DNA of 59,899 bases. Origin: Darksidea phi. Taxonomy: Eukaryota; Ascomycota; Dothideomycetes; Pleosporales; Lentitheciaceae. The position numbers were made by a program, and so were the translations under genes. Location of the stretch: NCBI GenBank assembly GCA_030770425.1, contig JASJFT010000253.1, positions 1 to 59,899 of the forward strand, written 5' to 3'. The notes beneath the pieces are model-generated. The model was not told the origin of the DNA and did not search any database. It saw only the letters and a program-made list of their open reading frames with translations. Every line of letters begins with the position of its first letter. Position 1 is the stretch's first letter. This document shows, piece after piece, positions 14,429 through 27,017 of this stretch.

Positions 14429-16840
14429 AATCTATTCTAAAATAGAAAAGAAATATAAAGAATATATAAAAAAGATTTTATAAATATTTAAGAAAGTATA
14501 ACTATATCTTTATCTACGAAAATATAAATTCTATATATAAGAAATAGAGTTTCTAGGATTTATTATTAAACTAGAAGAAGTTAGAGTAGACCTATAATAG
14601 ATCGAGAAAGTTAAAGAATAGCTAATATCTAAGAATTTTAAGAAGTTATAATTATTTCTAGGATTCTATAACTTCTATTAAAAGTTAATACTATAATAGA
14701 GTACGATAATAGTACTACTTATATAACTTATAAGGAAAGATTAACCTTTTAAATAGAAGAAAGAGTACTAATAAGCTTTTAAGAAGATTAAAGAATAATT
14801 TACTAAGAAATCTATAATTAAGATATACGACCTTAAAGAACCTTTAATTATTAAGATAGATATATTAGATTATATAATAGAAGTAGTATTACTATAGAAA
14901 GATAATAAAGATAATCTTAGACTAGTATACTACTTCTTATAGAAGATATTACTAGCTAAACTTAACTATAATATCTATAATAAAGAATTACTAGTAATTA
15001 TTAAAGCTTTAAAGAAATAGAGATCTAATCTATAGGGATTTAAATATTCTATTACGATCTATATAGATTATAAGAATCTAATAGAATTCTTAATAAATAA
15101 ATCTCTAATTAGAAGATAAATATAATAGGTATAAACTCTTATAATATATAATATTAAGATTATATATACTAAAGAATTAGAAAATAAATAAGTAGATATA
15201 CTTAATAGGAGACCTAACTACTAAGGAATAGAGAAATCTAGTATAGTAATTCTTAAGCTATAACTAGATAGAATAATTACTTATAACTACCTAAAGTTAG
15301 TAGGAATATAAGAAATAATACTTAAATTAGAAGAAAATAAATAGACTTAATAGATTTATATAGCTACTACGAAAGTAATAAATAAATAAAATAAAATTTA
15401 AAGAATAATCTAAGAGAAGAATAGAATTATTTTTATATTCTAAAAGACCTATATATCTAAGATAATAAGGAAAGAATTTATTAAATAATACTACGAGATA
15501 CTAGTATATAGATATTAGGAAGTAGAAAAAACTCTTAAATAACTAATAAGAATATATTATTTTCTATATATAAGATAACTAGTTACTTAAATACTTTTAA
15601 AATATATAGACTATTATTATAATAAATATACTAGGTATATACCTTATAGAATACTATAGCTAATAGAAAATATAAAAGGATTATAGAAGATTATTACTAT
15701 AGACTTTATTACGTAGTTACTATATTCTAAGGAACTAACGATAGAAGTATTCTATAATACTATACTAGTAGTAGTAGATAAGTTTATAAAGTATACTTAC
15801 TTTATTCTATATATAAATAAAGAAAATATAATAAAATAACTTATCTATATTTTACTAAAATATATATTTAGTAAATATAGAATACTAGATAAAATTATCT
15901 TAGATAGAGACGTTAAATTTATAGTAAAGTTTTAGTAAACTCTTATAGCTAAACTAGAAACTAAGTATAGTATATTAATAGCGTACTATCTATAAATAGA
16001 CGGACTAATAGAACGAATAAATTAAATAGTAGAATAATATCTTAGATATTATCTAAACTATTATTAAAATAATTAGGTTATACTTTTATCTATAGTATAA
16101 TTTACGTATAATAGTTTATAATATAGTATAATAAGGATAATACCTTTCTTTATAAACTACGAAATTAAATTAAAAATATATAAAGAACTTAGATAACTTT
16201 AATCTTATAGTTAAAATAGAGAAGAAATAGTAAAAGTTATTCTATAAATATACTAATAGCTTAAAAAAGATATAGAATTCCTTTAAAATAGAATAAGTAA
16301 GTACTATAATAAGAAGTAAAAGGAACTACCTATTTTTAAAGAGAGAGAAAAGGTATAGTTACTATAAAAAAATATTAAAAGTAAGTAACCTAATAGTAAA
16401 CTAGACTATACTAAGATTAGATCTTACAAAATTAAGAAATAAGTCTTATTTATAAACTACTAACTAAGACTACTCCTATAAATAAAAATCTATTCTATAT
16501 TCTATATTAGCTTACTAAAAAAAGTACTATAGAATACTAAATTAGTAGTATATAAAGTAGATATATATAGAGAAGATAATAAGAAATAAAAAGTAGAAGA
16601 GATTCTAGATAACGACGTTAGAAATAGAAAAAACTACTATCTAATTAAATAGTAAGGGATAAATAAAAAAGGAAACCTATAAAAATAAACCTAGGAATCT
16701 AAAGATAATCTTAATTATTCTAAGAAGCTTACGAAGTACTAAAATTATAATTCTAAAGGAAATCTAGAGATAAAATAAGTTTACTTTATAGTAAGTTAAG
16801 AAGATTAGTATTACCTATAATATAGTAAAAGATATTTAAT
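14429..16840 (+). mobile_element. Sense fragment of the same family (C): RT tail, RNase H, integrase, chromodomain
   Basis: Plus-strand translation, reading TAA/TAG as former Gln codons, starts inside reverse transcriptase. It runs through RNase H, an HHCC-like zone, the integrase core (TIDFITQLLYS near 15,690) and a chromodomain beginning VEEILDNDVRN near 16,595. The 5' half of the element is absent: the fragment begins exactly where the LTR of B2 ends, so the two copies lie tail to head in opposite orientation. Frames are broken throughout. Confidence 0.8.
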
Positions 16841-17605
16841 AAATTAAGAGAAGTAATATTATTTATAATATTATAAGTAATATCTAAAGTAGTTAAAGAG
16901 ACCTCTAGATCCTTCTATTATTCTAGTTACTAGAGCTCTACCTCCTCTTTATCTAGCTTAGCTTCTAGTATTTAAGATTATATAGTCGACTTCTTATAAA
17001 GGACTACTCTCTACTTCTCTAAATAATATACTTATATTCGAGCCTCTATTAATTTATTAAGAAGCTTATTCTAAGCTTTTTAAGCCTTTTCTAACTATTA
17101 TTAAAGTTTCTCTTCTATACGGTCGACGGATCTTACTAATAGTAATAAGCCCTAATATACAAGTTTTACTACTTAATATAGATAAACCTTTTAATAATAA
17201 GATACTAGATATATAATAAGAATCTTATATATTAATATAAATATATACCTTATAATATTTACTATCTTTAGACGAAGTAATATATAGTATTTCTAACTAT
17301 AAATAATAACTATAAGAAAATATTTCGAAACTATAATAAAGAATCTTATTAATAAGAGTAATATATTCTTAAGTTTTATATAATACTATAACGAATAATA
17401 ATAGTCTCTTAAGATAGGGTCCTAACGCTAATATAGTTAAATACTAGAATTAGAATAACCTCTAAGCTAAAGATTTAGAAAGAGGAGATAATATTATAAA
17501 CTAAATATATACTATAGAATAGTAGTAAGAAGAACTACTTAAGATTAAACCTATTACTAGCTCTAATATAGAATACGAAGACTATAACTATAATATAAAT
17601 AATAA
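16841..17605. other. RIP-damaged sequence between pol fragment C and its LTR
   Basis: No protein motif can be read here in either direction. It may be the 3' untranslated part of element C or another inserted relic. Confidence 0.4.
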
Positions 17606-17973
17606 TTAGTATAGACGGCTTTATTAGGAAGTTACGTAATAGATCTATACCTTAATAAGAATAGATCTAAGGATTACGTAATAGCTTAGTAGATCTATAG
17701 ATATAGAGCTATAGATCTAAAGGTTATATAATAGCTTAGTAGATCTATAAATATAGAGCTATAGATCTAAAGAAACTAAATTAATATATAATAATTACGA
17801 ATCTTCTAAGATAGTCTTCTTATAATATAGTTAATTCGAATTTAGATTAATCCTTATCTATTAATATAATTAAACTATTACTCTCTTTATTTTAACTCTA
17901 TCTTTCCTATCTTAAGTATAAACCCTAAATAAGACTAAATAACCTATTAGACCTAGATCTCGTTTAATACTAG
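17606..17973 (+). repeat. Partial LTR of element C
   Basis: Reverse complement of about 9430-9700, including the AGATCTA-rich core, in the orientation expected of a 3' LTR for fragment C. Similarity stops near 17,973 within the motif GTTTAATAC, so the LTR is cut there. Confidence 0.72.
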
Positions 17974-20300
17974 AGACTTAATATATTTATAGCTTTATTT
18001 ATAATAATATCTTAAGAAGGTTCTACTATAGTATAAGGTTCTCTCTAATAATATTTAAGTCTAATTCTATATTAAAAAGGCCCTAGGCCTATATTAGAAT
18101 ATCTATAAGAAGATATATTCTTATATTACTAATAATCTATAAGAATTTACTATTAGTATTTAGCCCTAGTAGTATTACGATAATATTAGTAACTAGGGCT
18201 TATCTTTTTTCGAGAATAAGTTAACCTTCTCTTCTTAGAATTTATCTAATCTATTATTACCTTTAAAATAATATTTTTAATAGTTCTTTTTTTAATTAGT
18301 CTTAGATTAAGACGTTAATACTATACTCTTAGAACGTAATAAGGTCCTTAATAGAGATTATTTAGTATAACCCTACTAAGAGGACTTCTAATCCTATTTT
18401 TTCTAACTAGAATTACTTAAAGCTATTAAAAATATAATATACTTTCTACTTATAGTTAAATTAGGATCGAAAACCTTTAGAAGAGTAGTTAATATAGGAG
18501 TAGAGTATATTACTATCTTTATATTTTATAAAATATATTTAAACTATAACTAAGTTTATATATTCTTAAACTAGCTATCTCTTTATATCTTATAATATAA
18601 GGGTTCTAAATACTTACTTTATACTATAAATATCTTTAATATATTAGGACTTATATTATTATTAAAAGGCTTTATCTTTAAAGTAGCTTTATAAGTTATA
18701 AAATAGTTAAAGAAGAAGTTAAAGCTATCGTCCTAGTATTATTTAATATTCTAAAACTTAAAGTAGTTATTAAATTTTATTAAAATAGGGTTCTTTATAA
18801 GGCTCTTAAGTTTTATCTATAACTAAAGCTATATAATAACTTTACTATTATTAGTAACTTAGACTAGTAGGTTATAATATATATTATTCTTAATAAGTAT
18901 TATAATTTATATAGTATACTTAAGGGTATTAATAGTAGTAAAGTTAATTTAGAAGAGATTATTAATATCTTTAATCTAACGGTCTATAGCTTAAGTTATC
19001 GAGGTTTTCTTTAATAAGTTTAGTATAAAAGGGTTTCTAACCTTAGTTAGATTAGATAGCCCTTAATAAGTATTATCTACTAAGAGTAGATCGGCCGTAG
19101 TCTAAAAGGTTACTATAGCTAGTTTAAAGGCTACTTAGACTATAATAAGATTTACTTATATAGTTTTAATCTAGTTAACTAGTACGTTTTAGTATTAAAG
19201 GTTAAGTAGTATTTATACTATCTTAACTAAAAGTACTTTATCTAAGACTAAAGTATAAATAGATATAATATAGATTATACCTAAATAATTACTATCTATT
19301 AGGATATTATTAGCTCCTAATATAGGTAGTATAGTAGGAGCTAAAAATTAGTATAATTAAGATCTATTTATATAAGCTATATTTTTATAGCTAGATATTC
19401 TATTATTTTCTTACGTAGGTTAGTAGTCTTTATTAATTATAGCTATTATTAAGGTCCTATTAAAAGATAGTAGTTTATTAGATATCTTTAAGATATTTCT
19501 ACTATTATACTATATATAAATTATAGGGGTTTTAAAGATATATTAACCCTTTTAAATATTTTTAAAATTAAATAGATCTTCTAATTAGTAGTTATTCTTA
19601 TTATCTAATTCTAGTTCTTAAACTTATTACTTATTAAACTTAGAGCGCTACTAGTATACTTCGTCGACTAGCTACGCGTTAGGATTATTTCGTCTACTAG
19701 ATAGATAGGTACTAAAGTAGATATTCTTCTTTAAGTAGGTAGTATAAGGAGGTATACTAATAGCTTTAAATAGACGTCGTATAGTATAATTAATAAGAAC
19801 TTTTAAAGTATTAGCTTTTAGTATTAATACCGTACTACTAGTTCTTAAAAAGGAGTAGAAAGGATTTAAATTATAAGGTATATATAGATAGATAGGTATA
19901 TAAATACTAAGGTAGTAAAAGGGTTATATTCGAATAGAGATAAGACGAATCCTTAAGAAGACGTAATAGTAGAACGTAGAACTATATAAGATCTAGTATA
20001 TAACCGTAGCTAGGCCGATAATAATCCGGGAGTCCTCTAGTAGAAGTAGACGTAATATAATATTACTACTTCGATTTAATAGCTATTAGTATTATAATAG
20101 CGACCGACTCTATATTTACCTCTATTTTACCGAAAGTATAAGGTATAGGCCCTATAATATTATATTATAGAAATTAAATAATTTAGTAGTTACTAATTAT
20201 ACGTACCCGGTAGTTGCGCGAGAATACGTATACTATATTTAGATACTTTACTTCTAGTCTTTATCTTCTCTACTAGGCTACTTAATACCTAGACCGAATA
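17974..20300. other. Unidentified RIP-damaged DNA
   Basis: AT-rich and CpA-poor like the rest of the block, but I could not match it to the gypsy family or read any transposase or polymerase motif. It probably derives from another repeated element. The last 200 bases regain CpG-rich words and grade into normal sequence. Confidence 0.5.
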
Positions 20301-20757
20301 AAGGAGCCCGTTGGTATTAAGAATATAACGTATATGACTAGCGTAGATGGCTTCGAGAAGCGGTACGTACACTTATACCACCCGGAGATGTATTAAGGGC
20401 GGGCGGATGCGATGAAAGACGACGCGTGGTGGAAGTCGCGGATGAGGTGAAAGTTGACGCGGGAGGAGTGAAGGGTGTCGAGACACGCTCTGTACTAAGA
20501 CATATAAGAGGTACTTTGACTTAAAGCAACTCGATTTCTGCGGACACGTTGATATTTGCTATAGTTCTACATAAGTAGTGTACTATATCTATTTATAAAT
20601 ATCCAAAGAACCTTACTACCTAAAAATTACGTTAGTATTGTTACCCTTACGCTTACGTTACGAAGAGCCTTCTTTTTGCGCGTAATAGTGTTCCATTAGC
20701 CTTGTATTTACTATGGCGCGTAAATTTATCCAAGGTCGCCACGCTGATGGGTACCTC

Positions 20758-20787
20758 GGCACGCGCCTCAGAAAATTCCCCGCACAC
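20758..20787 (+). repeat. Left arm of a 30-base perfect inverted repeat
   Basis: Bases 20,758-20,787 are the exact reverse complement of 20,965-20,994. The arms are separated by 177 bases, part of which is AT-rich. Confidence 0.95.
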
Positions 20788-20964
20788 CGAAAACCATGGG
20801 CCGGACCTCTATATACTCTATAGCGCTGCTTTGCGGGATTTTTTAGGGGTTTTATAATTATTTCGATTTATAGGGTCTGCTAGATAGAAATATATATAAA
20901 ATAATATATATTGGCTGCGTTGGGCGTGGTTGAATTGGAGTTGATGACCAGCTTGATTTTCTCC

Positions 20965-20994
20965 GTGTGCGGGGAATTTTCTGAGGCGCGTGCC
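20965..20994 (-). repeat. Right arm of the 30-base perfect inverted repeat
   Basis: Exact reverse complement of 20,758-20,787. This arm lies within the protein-like minus-strand frame noted for the transition zone. Confidence 0.95.
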
Positions 20995-21327
20995 CCCCAG
21001 TAGCTTAAGTACTGGAAGTTGTGGGACCCGTCGAGCAGCACGACGATGCCGCGAGGCTTTCCCAACCGGGGCTGCGTGTTGATGCTCGTCACGACGTAGG
21101 AAATGGCGCGGCGTTCGCTTAGGCGCGGTGGCGTGACGAGATGCTGGCGGGCTGATGTTGGTGGCAGGTTTGCTTGTGGACTGCCCCGGTTGTGGGACAG
21201 CGGCGATGAGCGAATGGTCACGTGACATCCCGGGCGGCGGCGAATCATTCGTCCGTGCCAAGCTTCGGTCTCCGGTTCGCGTTGGTGTCGACCACCTAAT
21301 CCTAGGATAGCATTTGCCAGGTGGGCA

Positions 21328-24243
21328 ATGAGTATGGGCCATATCGACAATACCATGGCCTCATTATACTTTCTTATCGCAATCTACATCTTCGGTGGCA
21401 TCACATTCCTGCCTCTTTTGCTTGGCCTATTCCTGTGCTGTATATACCTAAAGCGCGCTGTTCGACACTTCGCCACTAAAACGGACCGTAGGCACGTCAT
21501 AACCGAGAACGGATCGCGAAGAGAATCCCAATCTTCCATCTCGAACCCGACGCAATCTCCCGACGAACCAAAGCCGAACCCCCATCTCTCCGACGTTGCC
21601 GCAGGTTACTTCGCCGTATGTCGAGAATACGTACCCGGGGGGACGAATGGCAAGCCTCCAGAACGAACAACACCTGCAGGAGCTGTAGTCGCGGTGGAGA
21701 GCCCGAGTGTATACCAGACAATGTACCGAAGCATATTCGATAGGAGTAGAGGCGGCAGTCCTTCCCCAGATACGAATTCGGGGCGGGGTAAAAGGAGTCG
21801 AAATGTGTTTTATGTCGTCCTACGGTAAGTTCGAAATTTGCTGTCCTGTGCTATTGCGCCAAGTACTGATTCTCAGGCACGGCCACCTCATGCTGTACGA
21901 CGACTCTGAACAGTTGGAAGTAAGACATGTCATCTCGCTCTCCAGCTACGATGTGGATATATATGCTGGAGATGGTACGATTCCCGAGGGTGAACTATGG
22001 ATTAAGCGGAACTGTATCCGGTTGACTCAACGCCCTAAACATGATGAGATGCAGCCAGAGTCGAAGCCATTTTACTTTTTCTCGGAGAATTCTTCCCATA
22101 AAGAAGACTTCTACCACGCGATGCTGAAGAATCAGGATCGACCCACATCATCTCATCCGAGTCGACTTCATGCGCTTAAATTTGACATGCCTGATCTCGT
22201 TGGTCTTATCCAACAACTTCATGCGTCGGAAGAAAACCTACATACGAGATGGATCAATGCGCTTATCGGAAGATTCTTTCTCGCCCTCTACAAGAACCCA
22301 CAAGTCGAGCAGTTTATCTGGGCGAAAGTCAACAAGAAAATTGCGCGTGTACCTAAACCAGCCTTCATCAGCGGTATTAATGTGCAGAAGATTGATATGG
22401 GGAACTTACCACCGTTCATTACGAATCCAAAACTGAAAGAACTGACTATGGACGGGGATTTGATAGTCGAGGCAGACGTCGGTTACAGGGGTAATTTCCG
22501 CCTCGATATCTCTGCTATTGCTCGAGTCGACCTCGGTACTCGATTTAAGGCTCGAGAAGTCAGCATCATTCTTGCAAGTATACTAAAGAAACTTGATGGC
22601 CACATCCTGCTACGAATCAAGCCCCCACCAAGCAATCGTGTTTGGATAACTTTCGAGACAGCACCAAAGATGGAGCTATGTCTTGAGCCCATTGTTAGTA
22701 CACGACAGATCACCTATGGGGTAATCTTGCGAGCTATTGAGAGTCGCATCCGGGAGGTTGTAAACGAGACTTTAGTGTTCCCGAATTGGGACGATATTCC
22801 GTTTAGTGACTCGTCATCGCAGGAGTTCAGAGGGGGTTTATGGGATATGAGCAGCAAGGAAACCTTCGCACCACATATTGGAACATTCTAACGATAACAG
22901 ATTCTGTACCCAAGGATTCCGACCGTCTCTCTGGCAGTTCAAAATCCGATTCTCGTAACTATCCTGAGAACGATGTGACGAAAAGGATGTCTACGCCAAG
23001 TTGTGCAGATTCAGTGGGCTTGTCCAGGCGGGTTGAGATGAGTTCAGGAATAGACAACGAAGGTGTCGCTATATCTTCTGGGACAGATCTATGGCCAGAC
23101 GCGAAACCAAAAGTGATGCGTTCGAGCTCGTTTTCTCGTGTCGCAAACCCATTACTTGACACCCACACGGCGAATGCATTCACAGGTAACCCGGATGAAC
23201 GTAGGTTTCAACACGATGCCATCGCCACAATTAAAACAAAAATAACGAAACCGCCACCTAGATCCCCTTCGCAACTCCGGACTTCTTCATTACACCAAGG
23301 AACTGCAACACCTCAGCAGAATACACCTTCATCCATCGGAGCCTGTCGAGACAACCGGGACTATGAAGAGGCAACTATCTCCAATGCTAGTCTGGTGAGT
23401 AAGGACGCGGACTCATTAAGCCAAAATCAACCTCCAGACAACGTATATCCAACGCTAGAGCATGGACTCCATCACGAAAGATCGACTGCAACTCCCCATA
23501 CGGCTATAACAGGGGTCAGACGGCCCACATTCAATCAGTCGTTCAATACCGCTACAGCTGTGGCTAAAAAATGGCTTAATTCACGACACGCTGTCGGACT
23601 GTCATCGTCTTCTGGTGCAGAGAATTCCACCCGTGATCATTCTACAAGGGGCAATGACTTTAAGGCATATGATGATGGTGAACCTAGTGGCTCTCGCGCT
23701 CCTGCGTCTGGTGATCTGGTCCCAGAGACTGGCCATCACCTGAGACCCATTGGACGAGGTCAACCACTTCCACCACCTGGCACGCCCCTTCCACCGCCGC
23801 GTAAACCTGAGAAACGGAACACTTGGGCTAATCTTACTCGACAAAATCCTTTTCCCGTGAAGGAGCCAGTACCCCCTCACTTCGACGATCCTACTGGCCG
23901 CGCCCATTTGCCAGACAGTGAGCGTGCAAGGTTGGTACGACAAACAACTCCGTGCAAATCATCGAGCGCAAGTTCAAACTCCAATACTGCTCAATCTGGT
24001 CCTAAGGAAGCACCGTCACCGTTACCTAAGAGACGACAGCGGCTTTCCGTCACAGATCAGTCAAATGAACACAGGCCCCGCGAGGAGATATTGATCGTTG
24101 AAGCACCTGATCAGGAGGGTAGTGCGCCATCGAGTCCAATTGCCATTAATGAGCATAGTGAGGATGACACACGCGCTTCGAGATCGACGGATAGACAAGA
24201 TGTGATGGTCCAACACGCACATTCCAATGAAGAGATATTATAG
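21328..24243 (+). CDS. NVJ2-like PH/SMP-domain lipid-transfer protein (3 exons)
   Basis: Exons 21328-21824, 21877-22835 and 22901-24243 join in phase to 932 residues; introns are 52 and 65 bases with branch points CTGAT and CTAAC. A membrane segment (about residues 11-35) is followed by a linker, a PH-like domain (about 166-255), an SMP domain (about 285-470) and a long disordered Pro/Ser-rich tail with PLPPPGTPLPPP. This is the architecture of yeast Nvj2 and human TEX2. These proteins are ER-anchored and move ceramide or other lipids at contacts with the vacuole or Golgi. A second in-frame Met at 21,355 would sit closer to the membrane segment. The second intron has a weak donor (GTTTAT); without it the reading ends at 22,891 and the tail is lost. 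It is the first gene beyond the RIP block. Confidence 0.9.
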
Positions 24244-24628
24244 CACTGGATTATGCAATCAAGCAGACTACTCTATGTCCTTTATTACAGGTACATGGGC
24301 TTCGCCATCAACTATGACTCGACTTCTTGCATCCACATGACATGCTACCAAACGGACGACCTTCAAAAACATCCAAGGTTCGACCACTCCAGCAAGAAGC
24401 CGACAAACGACCACGGTATCATCAATGCGCTAGCTTACCATTAAGCGTCCGACAATGCCCTCCGCAAAAAGCAGTGGATACCGTTACGAGCAACCATCCT
24501 TCACTCTCGGCTGCGATTCAGTCTCCAAGAAACTTCCCTTGCTCCTGGTCGATCGAGTGGAGCGCTTTCGACGCACACGTGATGTATCGCGTCCAGTAGC
24601 GCTTCGACAGCGACAGCACGTGAAATTG
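24244..24628. other. Convergent 3' ends, no gene seen
   Basis: This gap lies between the stop codons of the NVJ2-like gene (plus) and the SUR7-like gene (minus). It should hold both 3' untranslated regions. I see no further gene. Confidence 0.6.
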
Positions 24629-25453
24629 TTACATGGGAAACGGTTGCAGCCAGATTTCCTCGGGGTTCGTCATCCGGGGTAGTGGGGGTTTTGGGGTTGT
24701 TGCCCAGTGCACCACTTTTCTGCGGAAAGGCCAGCAGAAGAGAGCCGACGATATCAAGAAACAAGCCGCAGCGGCCCATGTAAAAGCTATCAGCTTCACG
24801 CCGACGTTGGATTCGAAGCCCGCGCTACGAAAGGCGTCACGACCCGCTACGATCCATGCCCTGAGTGCCCTCAGCATGAGGGAGATAGGTATGGAGTTGG
24901 AGCACTCACGTCATCAGTGCGGCAGCCAGCGTCTGGAAAAAGAGAGCAACAGCCGTGGTCAAGGCTGATAGATAGCCTCCCACACCACTGCAGAGTGCAA
25001 GTAGACCGATGAGCAGAGCGGCGGCGGCGACGAACAGAGCGATCAAGTAGAAAGCGAAGGAGAATCTAGACATGTAGTAGTAGTAGTAGTATTGTTCGAT
25101 CCTGTATACCGGTTAGCTTCCTGTCCACACTGTACTGGTTGGTTGTGAATATACCCAATAAACCCTTTGGGCACATTGACGTCCGTTCCAAAGTTGCGTG
25201 GCGGATAAAAGGGCAGAGCTGGCACAGGGCTCCCGCAATTGCTGTTGTGGCCTCGGTCGTCGACGCCGCACATGGCAAAGAAAGTCCATCTCGACGGGTT
25301 CCTTGCGTTGGGGATGCCCGTCGTGGAGGCTTCGAGGAAGTAAAACTGGTTCATGGGGCTGCCGTTCACCGCGCCCGAGAGTATGGCGAACAATTGCAAA
25401 AGTAGACCTCCTGCGTGGAGCACGACGGCTGCCAATCCCACGAGAGATGCCAT
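24629..25453 (-). CDS. SUR7/PalI-family plasma-membrane protein (3 exons)
   Basis: Exons on the minus strand are 25453-25155, 25101-24910 and 24860-24629, joining in phase to 240 residues. Introns are 53 and 49 bases; the first has branch point GCTAAC. The start is the Met of MASLVGLAAVV, directly before the first membrane segment. There are four predicted membrane segments. The large loop after the first carries the family Cys pair (MCGVDD then NCGSP), PFYPPRNFGT and VPKGF, typical of eisosome Sur7. Such proteins mark furrow-like plasma-membrane domains and affect wall and endocytosis. The exon 2 start is fixed by a run of five Tyr codons in frame with the second membrane segment. It is divergent from RAV2 at 25,925. 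Confidence 0.9.
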
Positions 25454-25924
25454 GGGGCTGATGGGGATAGCGATGGCTAGTATCACGTGGTTTAGGGGTA
25501 GCAGGCTGGCTGGAGGCAAGGACGGAAGCAAGCGGAGGACGGCAATATATGTTGCATGTAGATGATGGCTCGCGTCTTGTTTCAAACGAACGCGGACCAA
25601 GTGGTGACGTATATGGATGGGTGGACTGACTTTGTGGATGGCTATGGATGGCGGGACGGCACAGAAGCTCGGCAAGCCCCGCCTAGTCTCCCAGCATGAG
25701 GTCACCGTTTTCAGATGTTTGCATCATGGACGGTGTATACTGTACTATGAGCAGGTGGCTGGAGCATGTAGACATTTGGCGTCTGGTATGGGCGTCGCGC
25801 TTCCCTGTCCCTGTCGTCGATCGGCAGCAGCCGAGACCCATGTGCATATCAACTGTGCGCGCCCTGAAGTCCCCTACCTACTTGTACCTCCCCCTACCCA
25901 CTTGTACCTCCCCCCTCCCCCTTC
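25454..25924. promoter_or_regulatory. Bidirectional promoter region, SUR7-like and RAV2
   Basis: The 471 bases separate two divergent starts and should contain both promoters. Just before the RAV2 start (25,875-25,923) is a pyrimidine-rich tract with the unit CTACYYACTTGTACCTCCCC repeated twice, the kind of CT-rich leader common upstream of fungal start sites. I see no further gene. Confidence 0.55.
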
Positions 25925-27017
25925 ATGTCGACCGCCGTCTGGCCGCCCATTGACGCCGCGCAGCTCGCCATCGAGCAGGCAGCATCGCAGGTAGGTCCAG
26001 CGTTCCCCCGGGCGTGGCAGATGCGCATACTGACGGCGCAGGCCCGCGAGCTGGAATGGCTGCTGCTGCAACTCCGCGCGACGCTGCAGACGTTGAAGGC
26101 AGGCCTCGAGGAGTGCGCTGCCCTGCTGGCGCCCACCGAGAGCGGCTCCACGCTCGTCCTCTCGTCGGTGCGCTCCGAGAGCCTCAAGGGGCTCGTCACC
26201 CGCGTCGGCACCCGCATCGTCAAAGGCGTACGTCTTCTGCCCCCGCGGACCTGCTTCCCTCGCTTCGCCATGCAGCAGCAAGCTCATCTGGGTACTAGAA
26301 TGCGAAGCTGCGCCTGCAGAGCCTCCCCCCCCCTCGCGGATCGGCAACCTTCGACCTGACCATCTCCTCGGCCCCGCATGCGCCCACGCTCGTTGTCCCG
26401 CAGCTGACAGCGGTCCGCACCTCGATAAACACGTGCCTCGATGTCATCGACGTGACTACGTGGACGGGCGACTCCACCGATGCCAACTTCGTCGCCGGCC
26501 AGCTGCGGCTGCTCTACGAACACATCCAAGAAGCTCGACAAGCACTCAAGGGCTACTCGGACGTGCAGCAGCCGTGGTGGGAGCATGCACCCGACGACAA
26601 GGTAGCTATATGCGATGCGGCCTCCCAAACAGCACATGGTTGACTTGCCTCTAGGTCTTTGATCCGCCGCTGCCCCCCAACGTCTCTTTCCACCTCTTCG
26701 TCTTCGACGCTGCCCTGGTCCTCGAGGTACGCACCCTGGAGGCCCAGAGTGCAGCTGACGACGCGTACACCAGCTTCAGCCTCCGCGATAGACTCGCTGT
26801 GGCCCTCGGTGGCGCCCGGCCGCCTGTGCACGACGAGGCCGACCGCACCTTCACATACCGAGGCCAGGAAGTGCGGGTCAAGGAAAAGATCCGCGTCGAG
26901 AGCCAGGACCCGGCCCTGATGTCGGCCATGGCAAAGCTGAACGCGCTCGAGCATAGCGTGATGCTGAGCCGCAAGGCCCTTCACATTGTCATGGGCCGCG
27001 AGGAGCCGTTGGATTGA
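25925..27017 (+). CDS. RAV2: RAVE complex subunit 2 / Rogdi homolog (4 exons)
   Basis: Exons 25925-25990, 26042-26227, 26299-26601 and 26655-27017 join in phase to 305 residues. Introns are 51, 71 and 53 bases. The first intron is a multiple of three without a stop, so retention would still be readable; its donor GTAGGT and branch ACTGAC argue for splicing. Family features are the N-terminal leucine-rich helix with LEECAALL, the central VFDPPLPPNVSFHL, and the C-terminal RDRLAVALGG and VKEKIRVESQDPALM. Rav2 is part of the RAVE complex (Rav1, Rav2, Skp1), which re-assembles V1 onto Vo of the vacuolar ATPase. A run of nine C within exon 3 (26,325-26,333) sets the frame. Confidence 0.87.

Larger units (their letters stand above)
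1..20300. other. AT-rich, RIP-saturated transposon block
   Basis: The whole stretch is AT-rich, full of TpA, and has no usable open frame. On read-through I found only about ten CpA or TpG dinucleotides (for example near 3308, 3507, 3514, 4566, 8177, 8597, 9864, 14339, 16434 and 17161), while CpG, CpT and CpC remain. Loss of CpA and its complement TpG is the signature of fungal RIP. It acts in Pezizomycotina on repeated DNA before meiosis. The right edge near 20,200-20,400 is where CpA and TpG reappear and GC content rises. The block is expected to be heterochromatic, which is inference. Confidence 0.93.
20301..21327. other. Transition zone upstream of the NVJ2-like gene
   Basis: GC content rises to normal values. 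It holds a 30-base perfect inverted repeat (listed separately) and minus-strand open frames at 20,818-21,356. The stretch around 20,950-21,180 on the minus strand reads like protein (peptide RAISYVVTSINTQ followed by GIVVLLDGS), but I recognise no family and see no convincing start or exon structure. It could be a fragment of a gene broken at the edge of the RIP block. The promoter of the plus-strand gene at 21,328 should also lie here. Confidence 0.45.

Noticed and set aside
20818..21356. Two long overlapping minus-strand frames
   Set aside because: They overlap in different frames, have no recognised domain or splice structure, and one arm of the inverted repeat lies inside. Noted as a possible gene fragment but not called as a gene.
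24633..25012. Plus-strand frames of 100-111 residues
   Set aside because: They lie antisense to the SUR7-like exons, whose membrane segments and splice phase are convincing.
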